From NCBI GenBank assembly GCA_003116875.1, contig BCKT01000003.1, forward strand, positions 1,745,185 to 1,809,184: a stretch of 64,000 nt of DNA. The letters run 5' to 3'. The stretch comes from Takashimella koratensis (taxonomy: Eukaryota; Basidiomycota; Tremellomycetes; Trichosporonales; Tetragoniomycetaceae). The notes below the pieces were generated by a model. The model was not told where the DNA came from. It saw only the letters and a list, made by a program, of their open reading frames with translations, and ran no database searches. Shown one piece after another: positions 10,904-22,375 of the stretch (positions are counted from its first letter, which is position 1; each line of letters opens with the position of its first letter). Position numbers and translations under genes: made by a program.

Positions 10904-11259
10904 AGTTAATGTTGGGTAATAGGGGTCAAGGCAAGAGAAAGGGCAGGTAAGCCGATGACTCGAAATATCCCATGGCCTCGGAGATACGCACTCACCCACC
11001 GTGGGAATATGGAAGTGACGCGCACGTGGCACAGAGACAATTTACCCAAAGTGGCAAAACATCACTTGTCATTGTGACCCTTTTGTTCTCCATCCTCTTC
11101 GACACTCATCCACTCTTCACAGACAACAACAATAGACGCCATGCCAAATCTCATCTTCAGCTACACTCATTGCTCATTCTCATCACTTACAAATAACATC
11201 ATCGTCGTGATTCCTCTTCTTCCCATTGCTCCATCACCCATCCGCTACTTGATTCCACC

Positions 11260-12178
11260 ATGATCCAGCTCACCCAGTTCACCCGCTTCATCTCGCTTCT
11301 CCTCGTCGTCTCGGGACTCATCGCTACTTCGGCCTCTGCGATGTCTGCTGCTGCTCAGTTCAACCTGAACACTGACGTCCATTCTTCGAGTCAGTCAGGT
11401 CACCCAGTCTCCCAAATGTCTGCCCCATCTCCACCTCCATCATCACTCGTCAACCAGTCAACCCCTCGACTTTACACCTCCCTCTTTGCTTCATCCAACC
11501 TCCCACTTCCCACAGCTGTCTTCCCCCAACCCTTCAAGTTACTCACTGACCTCAAAACCAGGCTGTTTCATCAACTGCGCCAACAAGGTTACCAATACGT
11601 TCAACCTTCCGGGAAAGGACACCAACTTCTTCGAAGCCATTACTCTTAACTGCCAGTGGGAGGTAAGTTTTTCATCTTCTCAACTTCCTTCAATTCATCT
11701 GTCCTATCATCTTGCACTCTTATCTTTCCTCCCCTCTGTCATGTTATTTCGGAGATCCTTTCTGACACCGCCATAGATGTTCCATGTCTACATGGGCGAA
11801 TGCCTTCCGACCGAGTGCGTCTCGGCTCCCGACGTCGCCTACGCCGTCGAATATGGTCGTGACTTTTGTGCCCGTGCGCACGTGTACGGGGTCCAGCCGA
11901 TCTTGACAAGCGACTACCTCGCGACTCCGGGGGGTGCTTACTACAAGTGAGTAGGGTGGGGGCTATGTTTTGGTATAGGTTGGACGATGGGAGGAGATCC
12001 GCTGAAGATTGACGGCCGGATGGCTGGGCTGGATGTCGCTGTATCAGTTCCGCTTAAAGTCCGTTGCTGACTTCGTCCCAGCTCCACGCTCACATCCGCC
12101 GCGACCCCTTCTACTCCCATATACGGTATCACCGCGCTCTCCGTTCTCACGCTTGCTGTCGTTTTCACTTCGCTCTAA
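11260..12178 (+). CDS. Small secreted, probably GPI-anchored, cysteine-containing protein
   Basis: Four exons (11260-11389, 11562-11662, 11777-11946, 12082-12178) give about 165 residues. A signal peptide is visible (residues 1-27, leucine/valine core ending T-S-A-S-A). The mature part has six Cys arranged C-x3-C ... C ... C-x4-C ... C, including S-C-F-I-N-C-A-N-K and G-E-C-L-P-T-E-C. It then has a Ser/Thr-rich stretch after an N-S-T sequon and a hydrophobic C-terminal end (A-L-S-V-L-T-L-A-V-V-F) of the GPI-signal type. The layout recalls CFEM-type surface proteins, but the full eight-Cys CFEM pattern is not met, so I only call it a wall/membrane surface protein. Confidence 0.75.
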
Positions 12179-12498
12179 GCACCAAAGGCAGCAAATTGTC
12201 CAGTACCATTCGACGGCTCGCTTGCTCTTCGTCGCTTCTTCGCTCTACCCCATCACGCTATAGTAACGCCCTTCTTCGGTCTTGTCCACCTTGTCCTTAC
12301 ACGTCTCGATCTCCGCTGTGCTGTTCTTATCCCGGGCCCATCTTGTTCCAACTGTACCACTCCCATGCATCCGACGTCTGATCTTACATCCATCTGTCTT
12401 CTTACCCTGGCCAATCCTCCACGTTCATCCTTACCCCTCTCCTCACTTGTCTCCTCGACCCTCCCATCGTCCCTCTCCTCACCCCTCATCTCACCCCC
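12179..12498. other. Convergent 3' spacer
   Basis: Pyrimidine-rich spacer between the stops of the secreted protein and CaaX1; nothing else recognised. Confidence 0.4.
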
Positions 12499-13425
12499 TC
12501 ACTGGATGGAACAGATCGGGTTATCAGCGATCGTCGGTGGCGGTTTCTTCTCTGGCTTCTTGACCACTGACACCTACTTCATCAGCTCCTCCACAATCTA
12601 CATTCTATCTTATCCGATCTGTACCTTGACTTACAGGGAGCAAGAACCCTCCAGGCACTTTCGTGCCGACCTGCAGACATATCAGTACCGACTCCACCGA
12701 GCCGAGATAGGACACCAGGACACCAACGCACGACGGCACGTCTGCACAGGGGGACGGGGGCATACGGAAGTAGGGATACACGGACGTACCGGAAAGTGTA
12801 GACCGAAATCGATATTGGCCTGCATCGCGAACGCGCAACCTTCAGGTAAGAGTGTCCCCGCCGGCAAGCTGGTCACGTACAATCAACGACTGGATCGACT
12901 CAAGCGCTCGGTAAGTCGTTGATCGACTCAAGCGCTCGGTATGATGTTGCCAGACTCACAAGACTCCTTCCGTTCTTCGGTCCTGATCAGCTTCACCTTG
13001 CTTCATGACCAGGTTTTGGGCGGACTGAACCCAACGTGTCTACTGTCCACTCACAACGTATGCTGCAAATCACCACCAGTCCCAGCACGTCAGTACTCGT
13101 TAATAGCATTAGCCACGTCTCACGTCCTGTGTTTCTCACTTACGTAGGCACCAAATCGTTTCACCTACCGATCAAGTCAGTCAATCTGTCTGTTTTGGGA
13201 AGGAAAGACATTCATCGGGTGACTTACGTATCCTGGGATGTTATCGTCTTCCGCCTACCAAGAGTATCTCGTCAACAAAACCTCCCCCGAGACCCAGGTT
13301 ATCCCAAATCCTGGACAAAGACGTACCGTCGGAGGAGGCGGGTTCACGCCGAACGGATTAAATGGGCCGTCGATGCCATTCGCGTCACCTCGTTTATTGG
13401 GCGCGTTCATGTCTACGTTAGGCAT
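12499..13425 (-). CDS. CaaX1: small CaaX-box protein, paralog of the gene at 53158-53799
   Basis: Unrecognised small protein of about 105 residues assembled from six exons: 13425-13327, 13164-13144, 13062-13055, 12868-12790, 12670-12635, 12573-12499. The sum is exactly 106 codons with consistent phases. The model is supported by alignment to the paralog: G-P-F-N-P-F-G-V-N, A-Y-H-T, L-P-A-G-T-L-L-P-E-G, V-P-G-G-F-L-L-P and a lysine/proline-rich end. The protein ends P-I-C-S-I-Q followed by stop, a C-a-a-X box whose Gln would favour farnesylation, preceded by a basic K-K-P-E-K-K cluster. Together these predict a prenylated, membrane-attached protein. Two exons are tiny (21 and 8 nt). A further small exon inside intron 1 cannot be excluded. 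No enzymatic domain seen; longer than known basidiomycete pheromone precursors. Confidence 0.6.
12890..12942. repeat. Tandem duplication of about 30 bp inside a CaaX1 intron
   Basis: The core GATCGACTCAAGCGCTCGGT occurs twice, about 30 bp apart, with partly conserved flanks (TCGTTGATC). It falls between the 8-nt exon and the 79-nt exon of CaaX1. Confidence 0.8.
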
Positions 13426-13913
13426 GCTAGTATCACATCGAGCCAGTACGAGACAACGAGGAGAAAAAGTTGTTGACTTACCTACAGTAATCGGCACCAC
13501 AGTACGCTCTTGGTCGTAGGCTTGTATAAGTTTCAACACTTTGTGGTGAACAAGGCAAAATCAAAGTTGGATCACCATGATCTTGGCCATACAAAGAGGT
13601 GATTCGACAAAGGATGTCGATACATGAAAGGAAGCGGCTGCCCCGTCCAGCCTCTAGCAAAGCCCCTAGCCTCATACATCATCTCGTACATAACGCGTAC
13701 ATGTACACATTCACCGAGGCTTCCAAGCTACACTCTGACCTTCTTCCGCGCGCCTGAACTCGACCCTTCTCCTTGTTCTTCGTCTGCTTCTGTCCCGCTC
13801 TCGTTCTCATCCACCGAGGCGCGATTACACACATGGTGAACATAGTACGAGTTATCTGTCCCTGTATCACAAAGACACTTCGTCAGCTCCTTTCTCTTTC
13901 TCCATTCAACGCT
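13426..13913. other. Promoter-side spacer of CaaX1
   Basis: About 490 bp between the CaaX1 start and the stop of the TPR/F-box gene. No further gene supported. Confidence 0.4.
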
Positions 13914-16576
13914 TTATCCCAGAGCTATGCCCCGATGCGTCAATTCTCGTTTTAACTCACCAGGCCTTTTACGCAAATGACAACCTGCTCCACCTTTCCC
14001 ACACCCTTCTTTCCAATCCATATCCCAAGCAAACTCTCCTCTTCCCCTGACTCTATCCTCGTTGACTTTCGGACCAAGGTTGTAGGATATGAATTTGAGA
14101 GATTTACGAAGGTTGACGAGGACGGCGACATCAAGGGATGGGTTGGTACAGTGGTCTAAACAGAGCCAAGTCATGGTCGCGACTTTGTCCTTGGTCGCGT
14201 CTCCGGAGAGAGTAGGGGTCTGGGTCGCGGATATGGTCTCGGAAGTGGATGTTTGGCTCGTATTTCCTGAAGTCGAAGAGGACGAGGCGACGCCCGAGAC
14301 AGTCGGAGTAGTCGACCGGCGGGTAGGTGCGAACGCAGACCGCTTGATACCCGTTTGTGACCCCGAGGAAGAGGCCTGAGACGAGCTCGACCCCTTTGCC
14401 GCATCTGATTTCGCCTTCCACTCAAGGTACGCTGGGCTCCGAGACAGCACAAACCTATTCACTGGTCCTGATGTGATTGATTCGTTTCCTGCTATCGACA
14501 GTGCTGTGAGATTCGGCAAAAGTACTTCTTTCCCCTTCCTAATACGGTCCACGCTCGATCGAGATGAGCTCCCTCGCGCAGCTTCAGCCGGTTCACGATC
14601 CACGACGAGCGCTTCGAGGAAATCATTATCTACCGTTGAGAACGAAACATTCAAAAACCTCAACCTGTTCATATCTCGCAAGAGCGCGACCAGCGTCGGC
14701 TGGAAGACAAAGGTTCGGCCGATATCGAGGGACTCGAGGGCTGCGAAGGAGGGCCGGAGGGACGGGTGTGAGAGCATCTCGGACGCCGAGTTGGGCGGGA
14801 TAAAGTAAGCGTTGAGGCTGAGGCGGCGGAGAGAGGGGAGGGAGAGGTGGAGTAATGGGTCGCGCATCCCGATTCGAGGGGCGATGGTGAGGGATTGCAA
14901 GTTGGGAACGACAAGGTCGGCATCGGGATCGAGGTCTTCTTCTTCCTCGTCTTCCTCACCACCGTTCTCAGTCGCCAGGTCACCATCCCCTGCTGTCCCA
15001 GCGGCATCGTCGTCTCCATCCTCACTCGGCCCTGGGGTCCCCATTGTCCCGTTCATACTAAATGTCTGACCAGGATGGAATGCGAACGGACCTGCTCTCG
15101 TGAACCCTGCCAACTCCACGACCTCCACCACCGGCAACCACCTCAACAGCGCTCTCAGATCATGCGGTTCGTCCAGTCCCAGAGTCCCGTCCGCCATCCT
15201 AAACGTCTTCAGACCCTTCAGCACCCGACGACTATGCGTGACGTAGGTCTCTCCGGGTGGGTTGTTGGACGGGACGGAGAGTTTGGTTATTTGGACGGTA
15301 TCTTTGACTACGTCGAGGTCGAGAACGCGCAACGAGGTACAGGACGGATGAAGGAGACCGTAGGCTATCGCACTTGTGTTGGGTGGGAAAACGTAGACTC
15401 GATCGTCTCCTCCACTACCCGTTCCGCCATAGTCTTTCCGCTGGATGATAGACTTGACTCGCCGCATCTTTCCTTGCCAGGGCACGACAAAGTGCCGATA
15501 GTTGTTCCCGAGGTAAAGGTGCTCCACATTCGGTATAACGGGTCCCAGTACCTCTGCTAGTCGAGCAGCTAGGTCTGCACCGATACGATCGGATATGCGA
15601 ACTTCCCGTACCCCATAGATTCCCGCTCGGTCGAGGTACGTACGCACCTTCTCCACCGGTCGACGAGGTGAGAGTGTCAAACGACTCCAAGCGCGTTTAT
15701 GGTCGAGCATGACGCTTCTCCACTCTCCACATGTGCCCGCCATACGTAGAGGGGCTGTAAAGTCTCCAGCGGCCATCGCGGCGTCGGCAACGAGGACGAT
15801 CACGTCGGGTGGGAGGAGGTGGATGAAGTTTAGCTTGGATTTGGCGTCTGCCAGTCGGGCGGCGTCCTCGTCTGCCGCCCGAGCGAGTCGGCGCTCAGTC
15901 GCGACCCGCTTGCCCTCGGTGCATTGGGAATGAAGCGTGGTGATGATCCCGATAGCGGCGGGGTCGCGGGTGAGGGATTGGGCTCGGGAGAGAGAAGAGA
16001 GGGCCGCTTCGTACATCTTCATTCGGTAAAGCACCGTCGCTTTTCGGTACCACGGCTGAGCGGTGATGGTGATTATCAGCTCGGATCCAGCCCAGTCATA
16101 GAAGACAGAAGATGCTCCATGTGTAATCACAGCTATGCCTGTGATTGAGTCAAGTGATTTACTCACCTTATGACTCTTCTCGCCGTGCACTTTACACAAC
16201 TTGACGGACAGCTCGTAAGCGGCCGACCTCCACCCGTCAAGCTGATTCATCGCTGCCGCTTTCCCGTCGAGGACGACAAAGCTCGTATTCCCAAGCGACA
16301 CGGCCTGTCGATAAGACTTGAGTTAGCGGGAACAGCAACATTGTAGACCTGGAGAGGGAAAAGCGGGAAGGGAGGAAGGGCAAGCAAAGGTGTGAGATGG
16401 GTAAGAGGACCAGCGGATGGACAAAACACGCGAAGCAGCAGCGAAGGGAGGGATAACAAGGAGGCGAGTGAGTTACTTACCCTGTCAAAAGAAGAAATGG
16501 CCTCTTCGTATCGCTTGGCGCGATAATGCTCCATCCCCGCTTTATAAAAGGCTTGAGCCTGCTTCCTATCCCCCAT
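13914..16576 (-). CDS. TPR / F-box / leucine-rich-repeat protein, Dia2/Pof3-like
   Basis: Probable substrate receptor of an SCF ubiquitin ligase. Three exons (16576-16481, 16304-16167, 16055-13914) give about 790 residues. Residues 1-150 form TPR-like helix pairs (Y-K-A-G-M-E-H-Y-R-A-K-R-Y-E-E-A; W-Y-R-K-A-T-V-L-Y-R-M). An F-box-like segment follows (L-L-P-P-D-V-I-V-L-V-A-D ... C-G-E-W-R), then LRR-type strands (V-E-H-L-Y-L-G-N-N, L-R-V-L-D-L-D, L-R-F-L-N-V-S-F, L-T-A-L-S-I-A-G-N). An acidic low-complexity insert (about 430-470) and a Ser/Thr-rich linker precede the C-terminus. The order TPR, F-box, LRR is that of S. cerevisiae Dia2 and S. pombe Pof3, which act at replication forks and telomeres; orthology is inferred. 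A GTGAGT close to the stop could be an alternative donor, so the extreme C-terminus is uncertain. Confidence 0.75.
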
Positions 16577-17076
16577 CTTGCGGAATCAGGTCGCGTATTT
16601 CCAATCGCGCCGAGAGATGTCGATAGCTGCTTAGAGTCGACGACGAGAGATCAGATGTCGCGTCGCTATGTACTGGTTCCACAGTCTTGGCCAGTGATGG
16701 GCATCGCGCGTAAGTGGATGAAGACTCGGTGGTGGTGGGAGGTTGTAAGTGAATGAGTCAAGGTGACAAAGAAACGGAACCGCGTTTTAACCGACGCTGG
16801 TGATCTCAGATTCATGTTTCCGTCGGCAGGTGGCACCACCCGCAAAGGACCGACCGATCCCCGAGGTCAAGGTCACGTCCCCAGCAACGATTATGCATTC
16901 TTTCTTCTGACATCGATACATATCTGCCAGGCGCTCTGCTCCATTCTCAATCTCTCCTCGCGAATGAGTCGAGAACCGGCTTTTGCCTGCTCCCCACTAC
17001 GTTTATTATCAGGCCACTTCCGCGCGTCTGTCTCGGTGCAACGAATTTTGCAGTTCTAGCTCAATCGCCTGCTTGT
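16577..17076. other. Intergenic spacer
   Basis: 500 bp between the TPR/F-box start and the stop of the flavoprotein gene. Nothing recognised. Confidence 0.4.
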
Positions 17077-19374
17077 TTATGCCTTTCCAACAAGGTCGAT
17101 CTCGAGGATGTTCTGTGGATTGGCGTTGTCAGCTTCAACCCTTTGAGCAAGGCCCATGCGCAAAGTCCTTACTCACCTTGCCGTTCCTGATCTCGTCGAG
17201 GGTAGGCATGATGTCGAGCCGCATGAGCTCCGATGCCTTGGCTACGATCGGGTCTCGGCCCATCGTAGCGACCGCAGTGACTTTGCCTCCCTTGGCCTGG
17301 TACAGTGCAAACTGGTTCAATACCTTGATCAGCACTGGACCACCCTTCATGACTTCAAGGGTCTCCCTTGCGGTCTTTCAGCGCAACCCACCTTGAGCTC
17401 GGAGGCATCGCCGTCGAGGTACTCGTCGTCCTTGCCTGCTCCAGTCCCAAGGTACCTCAATCCCTTGCCGATTGAGGACCAGAAGATTGGGATTTTCTTG
17501 TACGCCACGGGATCTTCTGGGCACGCGATAGTGTGTCCCACCTCCCTGGCGTGGTTACCCGCGACGTTCCAGTGCTCGACCCTGCGGGGGAAGTTGTCCG
17601 GGTGTTGTGGGTAGTGAGCGATATCACCGATCGCATAGACGTTCTTGGGTCCGCCCTTGACACGGAGGTACTCGTCGACCATGACGCCTCCGTCCTTCTC
17701 CAATGCGATAGAAGAGGACTTGAGGAACTCGGTAGCAGGGGCGACACCGGTGCCCATAATCACGAGGTTGGCAGGGAGCGCGTCTTGGCCCTTGAGCGTG
17801 ACGGACCCCGCGTGGGCCGGGTTCGATTCGGAAGGCAAGATCTTCTCCACACCCGCTTTCATGAAGAACTTGATTCCTGACTTCTTCATAGTCTCCATGA
17901 TCGCAGTCCCGACTTCGCGCCCGAGAATCGCCTCGAACGGGATCTCGTCCACACCGACGAGGGTAACGCTTTTCGGTTCCTTCTTCACGATCGCACTGGC
18001 AAGCTCCATCCCGATAAAGCTGGTCCCGATGATCACAATCTCGGACTCGGGGGTGATCGCGGACGTGATGCTCTTCGTGTCCGCAACGGAACGAAGAGTG
18101 ACAACCCCCTCGAGGTCGTGGCCAGGGATAGGGATCTTGCGGGGCTTTCCACCAGGCGAAAGGATGAGGTGGTCGTACTTGACCTCGTCGCCCTTGGACG
18201 TGGTCACGGTCTGCGCGCTGGTGTCGACCCCGGTGACGGACTGCGTGGCAAGGGATGGTTAGCGTCAGCTTCTTTCAGAACCATTAGATGGCAAAAGGAG
18301 ATGTGCTCTGGGCGATGAACCAGCTACTCACCACACCGGGGCGGAAGTCGACCTTGAAGTCGTTGACCAGCTCCTCGGGCTTGCGCCACTGGAGTTTGGC
18401 GGCATCATCCACGAGGCCCTTGGACATCTTTGTCCTGTCGATCGGGGCGTATGGCTCCTCGGTGATCACGACGATATCACCTTGGAAGTCGTTCTGTGCA
18501 CACTCTCAGCTCTTCTCTCTTTACACGCAGGCCACCTTTGACCTTGACTCACCATGCGCAAGCTCTCAACAGCGTGGCTGCCACCCGCACCTCCGCCAAC
18601 AATCACGACCGTCTCCTTCTTCGCACCGGCGGCAGCAGCCTTGCTCGTGCGCGCCTTGGTGACGACACGCCCAACTTTGCTCTTCACTTCCTTCTCGCTA
18701 GCGCTGACGACAATCTTGCCGTCTTTGACCTCGGCCGAAAACTTCCAGAGCGAGTCGAGACCGGGAGCGTCCTCGATGTCGCCGGTGCAGACGTTGAAGC
18801 AGGCTATGGAGAGGTCAGTGGGGGAAGGCGAGCGGGTGGAGGGATTGGAGACGTTTGGCGGGAGGGAGAGAGGGGTGGAGACTCACCACCGTGCCAGGGG
18901 CAGACGACGCGACCGTCGTGTGACAAGACGCCCTCTGGAGCAGGTCAGCGGATGCAAGGGTGACTGTACGTCTAATACTCACTCTCAAGAGGTGCTCCGT
19001 ACTTGACGAGGATTCTGTCAGCATCTTCTGGTCGGTCTTTGGTGACTACAACTCACATGGGTGCAGAATGCGGAAGTCGCATGCTAGCCGTCGTCAGCGT
19101 TACTCTTGCGTTCGATCCAAGTCCAGACCTGAGCTACACTTACCAGCTCGCCCTTGATGTTGGAGACGAGGATCTTGCCTCCATCAAAGTCGACAGCCTT
19201 CATCTGGCCCTCCTTGAGCTCGCTCGCATCGAGTACGGGCAGGGACTTGACGTCGGATCCAGTTGTCATGGTTGCGATCTGTGTTGCGCGGGGAGTGACG
19301 AAGAGTGGGAAATGAGGGTGACGACGTGTATGTGAGAAAGGGTGGACGATGAGTCGTGTTGCTCGTAAGAGCAT
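17077..19374 (-). CDS. Rieske-type AIF-like NAD(P)H oxidoreductase (AIFM3-like)
   Basis: Flavoprotein with an N-terminal Rieske [2Fe-2S] domain and a pyridine-nucleotide-disulfide oxidoreductase core. About ten exons: first exon ending 19144, then 19084-19058, 19001-18983, 18934-18897, 18803-18553, 18493-18332, 18240-17392, 17311-17177, 17112-17077. The cluster ligands are visible as C-T-H-Y-G-A and C-P-W-H-G-A-C-F. The FAD-binding motif is V-I-V-G-G-G-A-G-G-S-H-A and the NAD-binding motif I-I-G-T-S-F-I-G-M-E; the Y-A-I-G-D-I motif is also present. Two in-frame starts exist. ATG 19269 gives M-T-T-G-S-D. ATG 19374 adds 35 residues rich in Arg and hydrophobic residues with no acidic residue, the composition of a mitochondrial presequence, so the longer form is probably mitochondrial. 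Function in electron transfer or apoptosis-like death is inferred from the AIFM3/AIF family. Confidence 0.88.
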
Positions 19375-19894
19375 GCGGTGGGAGGTGGGACGGGGAGGGG
19401 CGGTGCGGTGGAGGATGAAGGGGATGAAGGGATGGTACGATGGTGAGTGGAGATTGAGATTGCTTGGTCAGAGTGGAGGATGCAAAGGACGGGGTGGATC
19501 GTTTGCCGATGTGATGGGATCTCTATCTCTCTGGTCTCTGCCGATGCTGCATACCTGGACCTGCACTGCACTCCTAACCCGCCTCTTGAACCCGATGCAT
19601 GGACCCACTGCTCCCTGCCTGACCTCAGCGTCACCGACGGACCCAACCGCCGTCCTCCTCCGCTGCCAGACCCGATGCATAACATCATCGCTCTCACTGG
19701 CTGCTGACGACCCGGACCCAGCCACCGACCAATGACGTCGCGCCTATTTCTGCAGTCATCAACCACCCTTTCACCCCTTCCCTCCACCCTCCACCCGGCA
19801 ATCGGCCTGTTCCGCAAAACGGAATTGGCATCAACCTCCACCAAGGCTCTCTACGAAAGTGAGTACCACTGGATGCTTCGCTTAGCACAGTCGC
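19375..19894. other. Spacer between the flavoprotein and the family B array
   Basis: 520 bp holding the flavoprotein promoter and the 3' flank of family B copy 1. No gene supported; open frames here lack family or splice support. Confidence 0.4.
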
Positions 19895-20749
19895 TCAGCG
19901 AAGGGCAGAAGCAGCTTGCTCGTCCTCTGTGTCAGAATCGTATGGCGCAAGGAGTGGCGCCGGTGACAAACTGGAGTTTGAGCCGTCTGTGCCCTGGCCT
20001 GTGAGGCTCTTCACGTCTAGCTGGGTGACGGGACCTTGAACGAAGACAGCGGAAAGATCCACACGACGCTTGGAAGACCACCAGCGCTTGGCCGAGGCAA
20101 AATCCTCTCCAACAGAAGGTGTACATGAGACACTCTCCAATACCGCTCGGATCGATCCTCTGTCAGCGTCTGACGCGAGTTGCTCATCTGTATAGACAGC
20201 ACTGGTTTGCGTTTGACCCCCGCCTTGGCGTGGGACGGATTTCTGTATAACGTAATAGGTTTGAGCTCGTCCGTTATGGTCTAAAATGTCTTGCAAAATG
20301 TTGCGCTGGTTATTAGTGACTTCAGAGCGGTGGATTTTCCACAGCGCCTATGGATCAGATACCATCACCTTGCCAAAGGACACTTCCAGCGCATCCTTGA
20401 ACAAGGAAAACTTGTCTGAAGCCTGAATTTCGTCCTCGGTCTGCACCGAAAGACCAACAGTGCCACCGTCACCTCGCTGACGTTTCTTCGAGAGTTCGTC
20501 TTCATCATGAGTCGTGTCCGTCGTTGAAGCGTCAAGGAGACAGCACAAGTCAGGAGTAAAGCATACCAGTACGGGACCCTCGCTGGTGTTAGCGACCATT
20601 ACTTGAGAGCCGGGCACAATCTCCGACGCCGTCTGGTTATTCTTGTGCAACGGGGAAGCGCAGCGTGACGGATTGTACGACAAGACATACGCCGCGCTTT
20701 GGTTCATTGGATCGTGAAATACGTCTGTCAGCGCAACGGTAGTGCTCAT
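19895..20749 (-). pseudogene. Family B copy 1, intact except for one in-frame TAG
   Basis: One continuous intronless frame of 285 codons from ATG 20749 to the stop at 19895, interrupted only by TAG at 20350-20348. Before the stop: R-C-A-S-P-L-H (the C-x4-H motif), V-C-F-T-P-D-L-C-C, the basic cluster S-K-K-R-Q-R and F-S-L-F-K ... G-K-V-M-V-S-D-P. After it, in the same frame, come I-L-D-H-N-G-R-A-Q-T-Y-Y-V-I-Q, Y-T-D-E-Q-L and R-W-W. The intact copy at 21599 has K-V-Q-D-P-L-F-L-L at this point, so the stop replaces a coding position just after D-P. The C-terminal tail is longer and more acidic than in other copies. No recognised domain. It may be dead, or depend on readthrough. Confidence 0.7.
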
Positions 20750-21598
20750 TGTCAGTTCTGGTTGATGGTTGTGTCTTGCAATGTAGAGGTTCTCCGAAGG
20801 AGAGAATTGTGATTATGGAAAGTGAGTTGAGAGGGAGAGGTAGAGGAGTATGTATATGAATAGCTCTCTTATAGTATTGTTTCCAGCGTGTATGCTGCCC
20901 ACCTGAAGGCATCAGACGACGTCGTAGTGTTCGCCTCGGACTCAAATGGACCCGATTGAATGGATTCACCTTTCGCACAGTCAATACTGATTCACCGTTC
21001 AAAGGATGCCGAACCACAATGGACTGTATGACAAAAATTATCCCAAAAACAGCAGCGGTCGGTTGCCTTCTCACATAAAGGGAAAGCTTTCGGTTCATTT
21101 CGATTGGACGCCTTCCTTCGCTTCGATTTCGCCTCGCGATTTGAACCCGAACTTCAGAAGGGAGAAGAGCATTGACCGTCGACTCCTGAAAGCGATACAA
21201 GGGATCAGTTTCACCGTGTAATGACCAACAACAGTGTGCAGACGTAAAAAAACAAACATCTAGTACCGACGGTGGATGATAATCTCGATGTACGATTCAT
21301 AACTCGGGTGATACGTCCTTTGTGAACCAGAGATTTGTTAGATATGACATAGTCTCGAATATGTACAGCCATGGTATGACGACTTCCTTCCACATAGCTG
21401 TGGGAGCTGTTCTATTCAGACGCCAATTATCAGGAGGCGTATGAACCACGTTTCTTCACCCTGCAGTTATCAGACTCCCTGCAGCTATCAGACTATGCAT
21501 AGAGATGAGAATAGACACCACGAATATTAGTTTTCCTCCTCTCCTCAGTCGTCATCCCTCCCCTCTATGCTTTGCAGTACGACACCCATATCGCTGCT
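20750..21598. other. Spacer between family B copies 1 and 2
   Basis: About 850 bp. It has a TA-rich element near 20845-20860 that could be the copy 1 promoter, and a short direct repeat near 21465-21490 (CAG(T/C)TATCAGACT twice). No gene. Confidence 0.4.
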
Positions 21599-22375
21599 TT
21601 ACTCTTGCACCCCGACTGCGCCCTCCATCAAAGTAACACTCACTTTTTCCGTCTCAAGCCCCCTCCACCAGTCAGCCACCGATTTCTTGTCGGTTCCAGC
21701 CGGAGTGGGAAGTCCCGCATCGCTCAATAATTTAGGTAGCCTGGCACGCTGGTCAGGAGATTCAAGATGCTCAAATGTGAACACTGTAAAAATCGATGTG
21801 ACGTTTTTTGTGCCTGAAGTCGCGCTTGACGTTATGCTCTTCTTGATGATAAGGTATTTACGCGGCTGGCCTTGATGTTCGTTGATGTCTTCCGCAATTG
21901 TCAGCGGCGCGGTTGAAGAAGGCAACGTATTGTCCACCGTTAACAGGAATAGAGGATCCTGAACTTTGACTTTGCCATACCGTACCAGTCTGTTGGGGAA
22001 TTTACTAAAGAGCGCGAATTTGATGGCGCGCTCAGAAGGTGCGAATGTGACAGCTTGAGATGCAGCTGAAGATTCACCCTCTGCAAGTCGGCGTCGTTTA
22101 GAAGACGGAGCTTCTTTGGTGCTGTCATCGGTTTCGACAACGGACTGGTCTTGGGGGGCCTTGACGCATTTGAGGTCAGTTGTGTAGCAGACCCCAGTCG
22201 ACATTCCATCTTTGTCGACATACATGACGTCCGAGTTCAATGGAATGTAGGGGGACGACCCATCCTTCTCATGTAACGAGGATACGCATTTTTGAGGATA
22301 ATATTGAGCAATGAAGACATCAGAGTGGTCGCTATGAATACGATAGACAGTCCGCGGTACAGATGAAGAGCTCAT
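21599..22375 (-). CDS. Family B copy 2, intact 258-residue protein of unknown function
   Basis: Intronless ORF from ATG 22375 to the stop at 21599; one of two undamaged members. In order: K-C-V-S-S-L-H (C-x4-H, about residues 30-35), G-V-C-Y-T-T-D-L-K-C, an acidic linker, a nuclear-localisation-like S-K-R-R-R (about 94-98), F-A-L-F-S-K-F ... G-K-V-K-V-Q-D-P, E-D-I-N-E-H-Q-G-Q-P-R-K-Y-L-I-I-K-K (about 175-190), T-F-E-H-L, and D-W-W near residue 240. There is no signal peptide or membrane segment, so a cytosolic or nuclear soluble protein is likely. I know no domain with this motif set. The head-to-tail neighbours at 1.3-2.0 kb pitch indicate local amplification. Confidence 0.75.
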   Translation of the reverse strand: MSSSSVPRTVYRIHSDHSDVFIAQYYPQKCVSSLHEKDGSSPYIPLNSDVMYVDKDGMSTGVCYTTDLKCVKAPQDQSVVETDDSTKEAPSSKRRRLAEGESSAASQAVTFAPSERAIKFALFSKFPNRLVRYGKVKVQDPLFLLTVDNTLPSSTAPLTIAEDINEHQGQPRKYLIIKKSITSSATSGTKNVTSIFTVFTFEHLESPDQRARLPKLLSDAGLPTPAGTDKKSVADWWRGLETEKVSVTLMEGAVGVQE

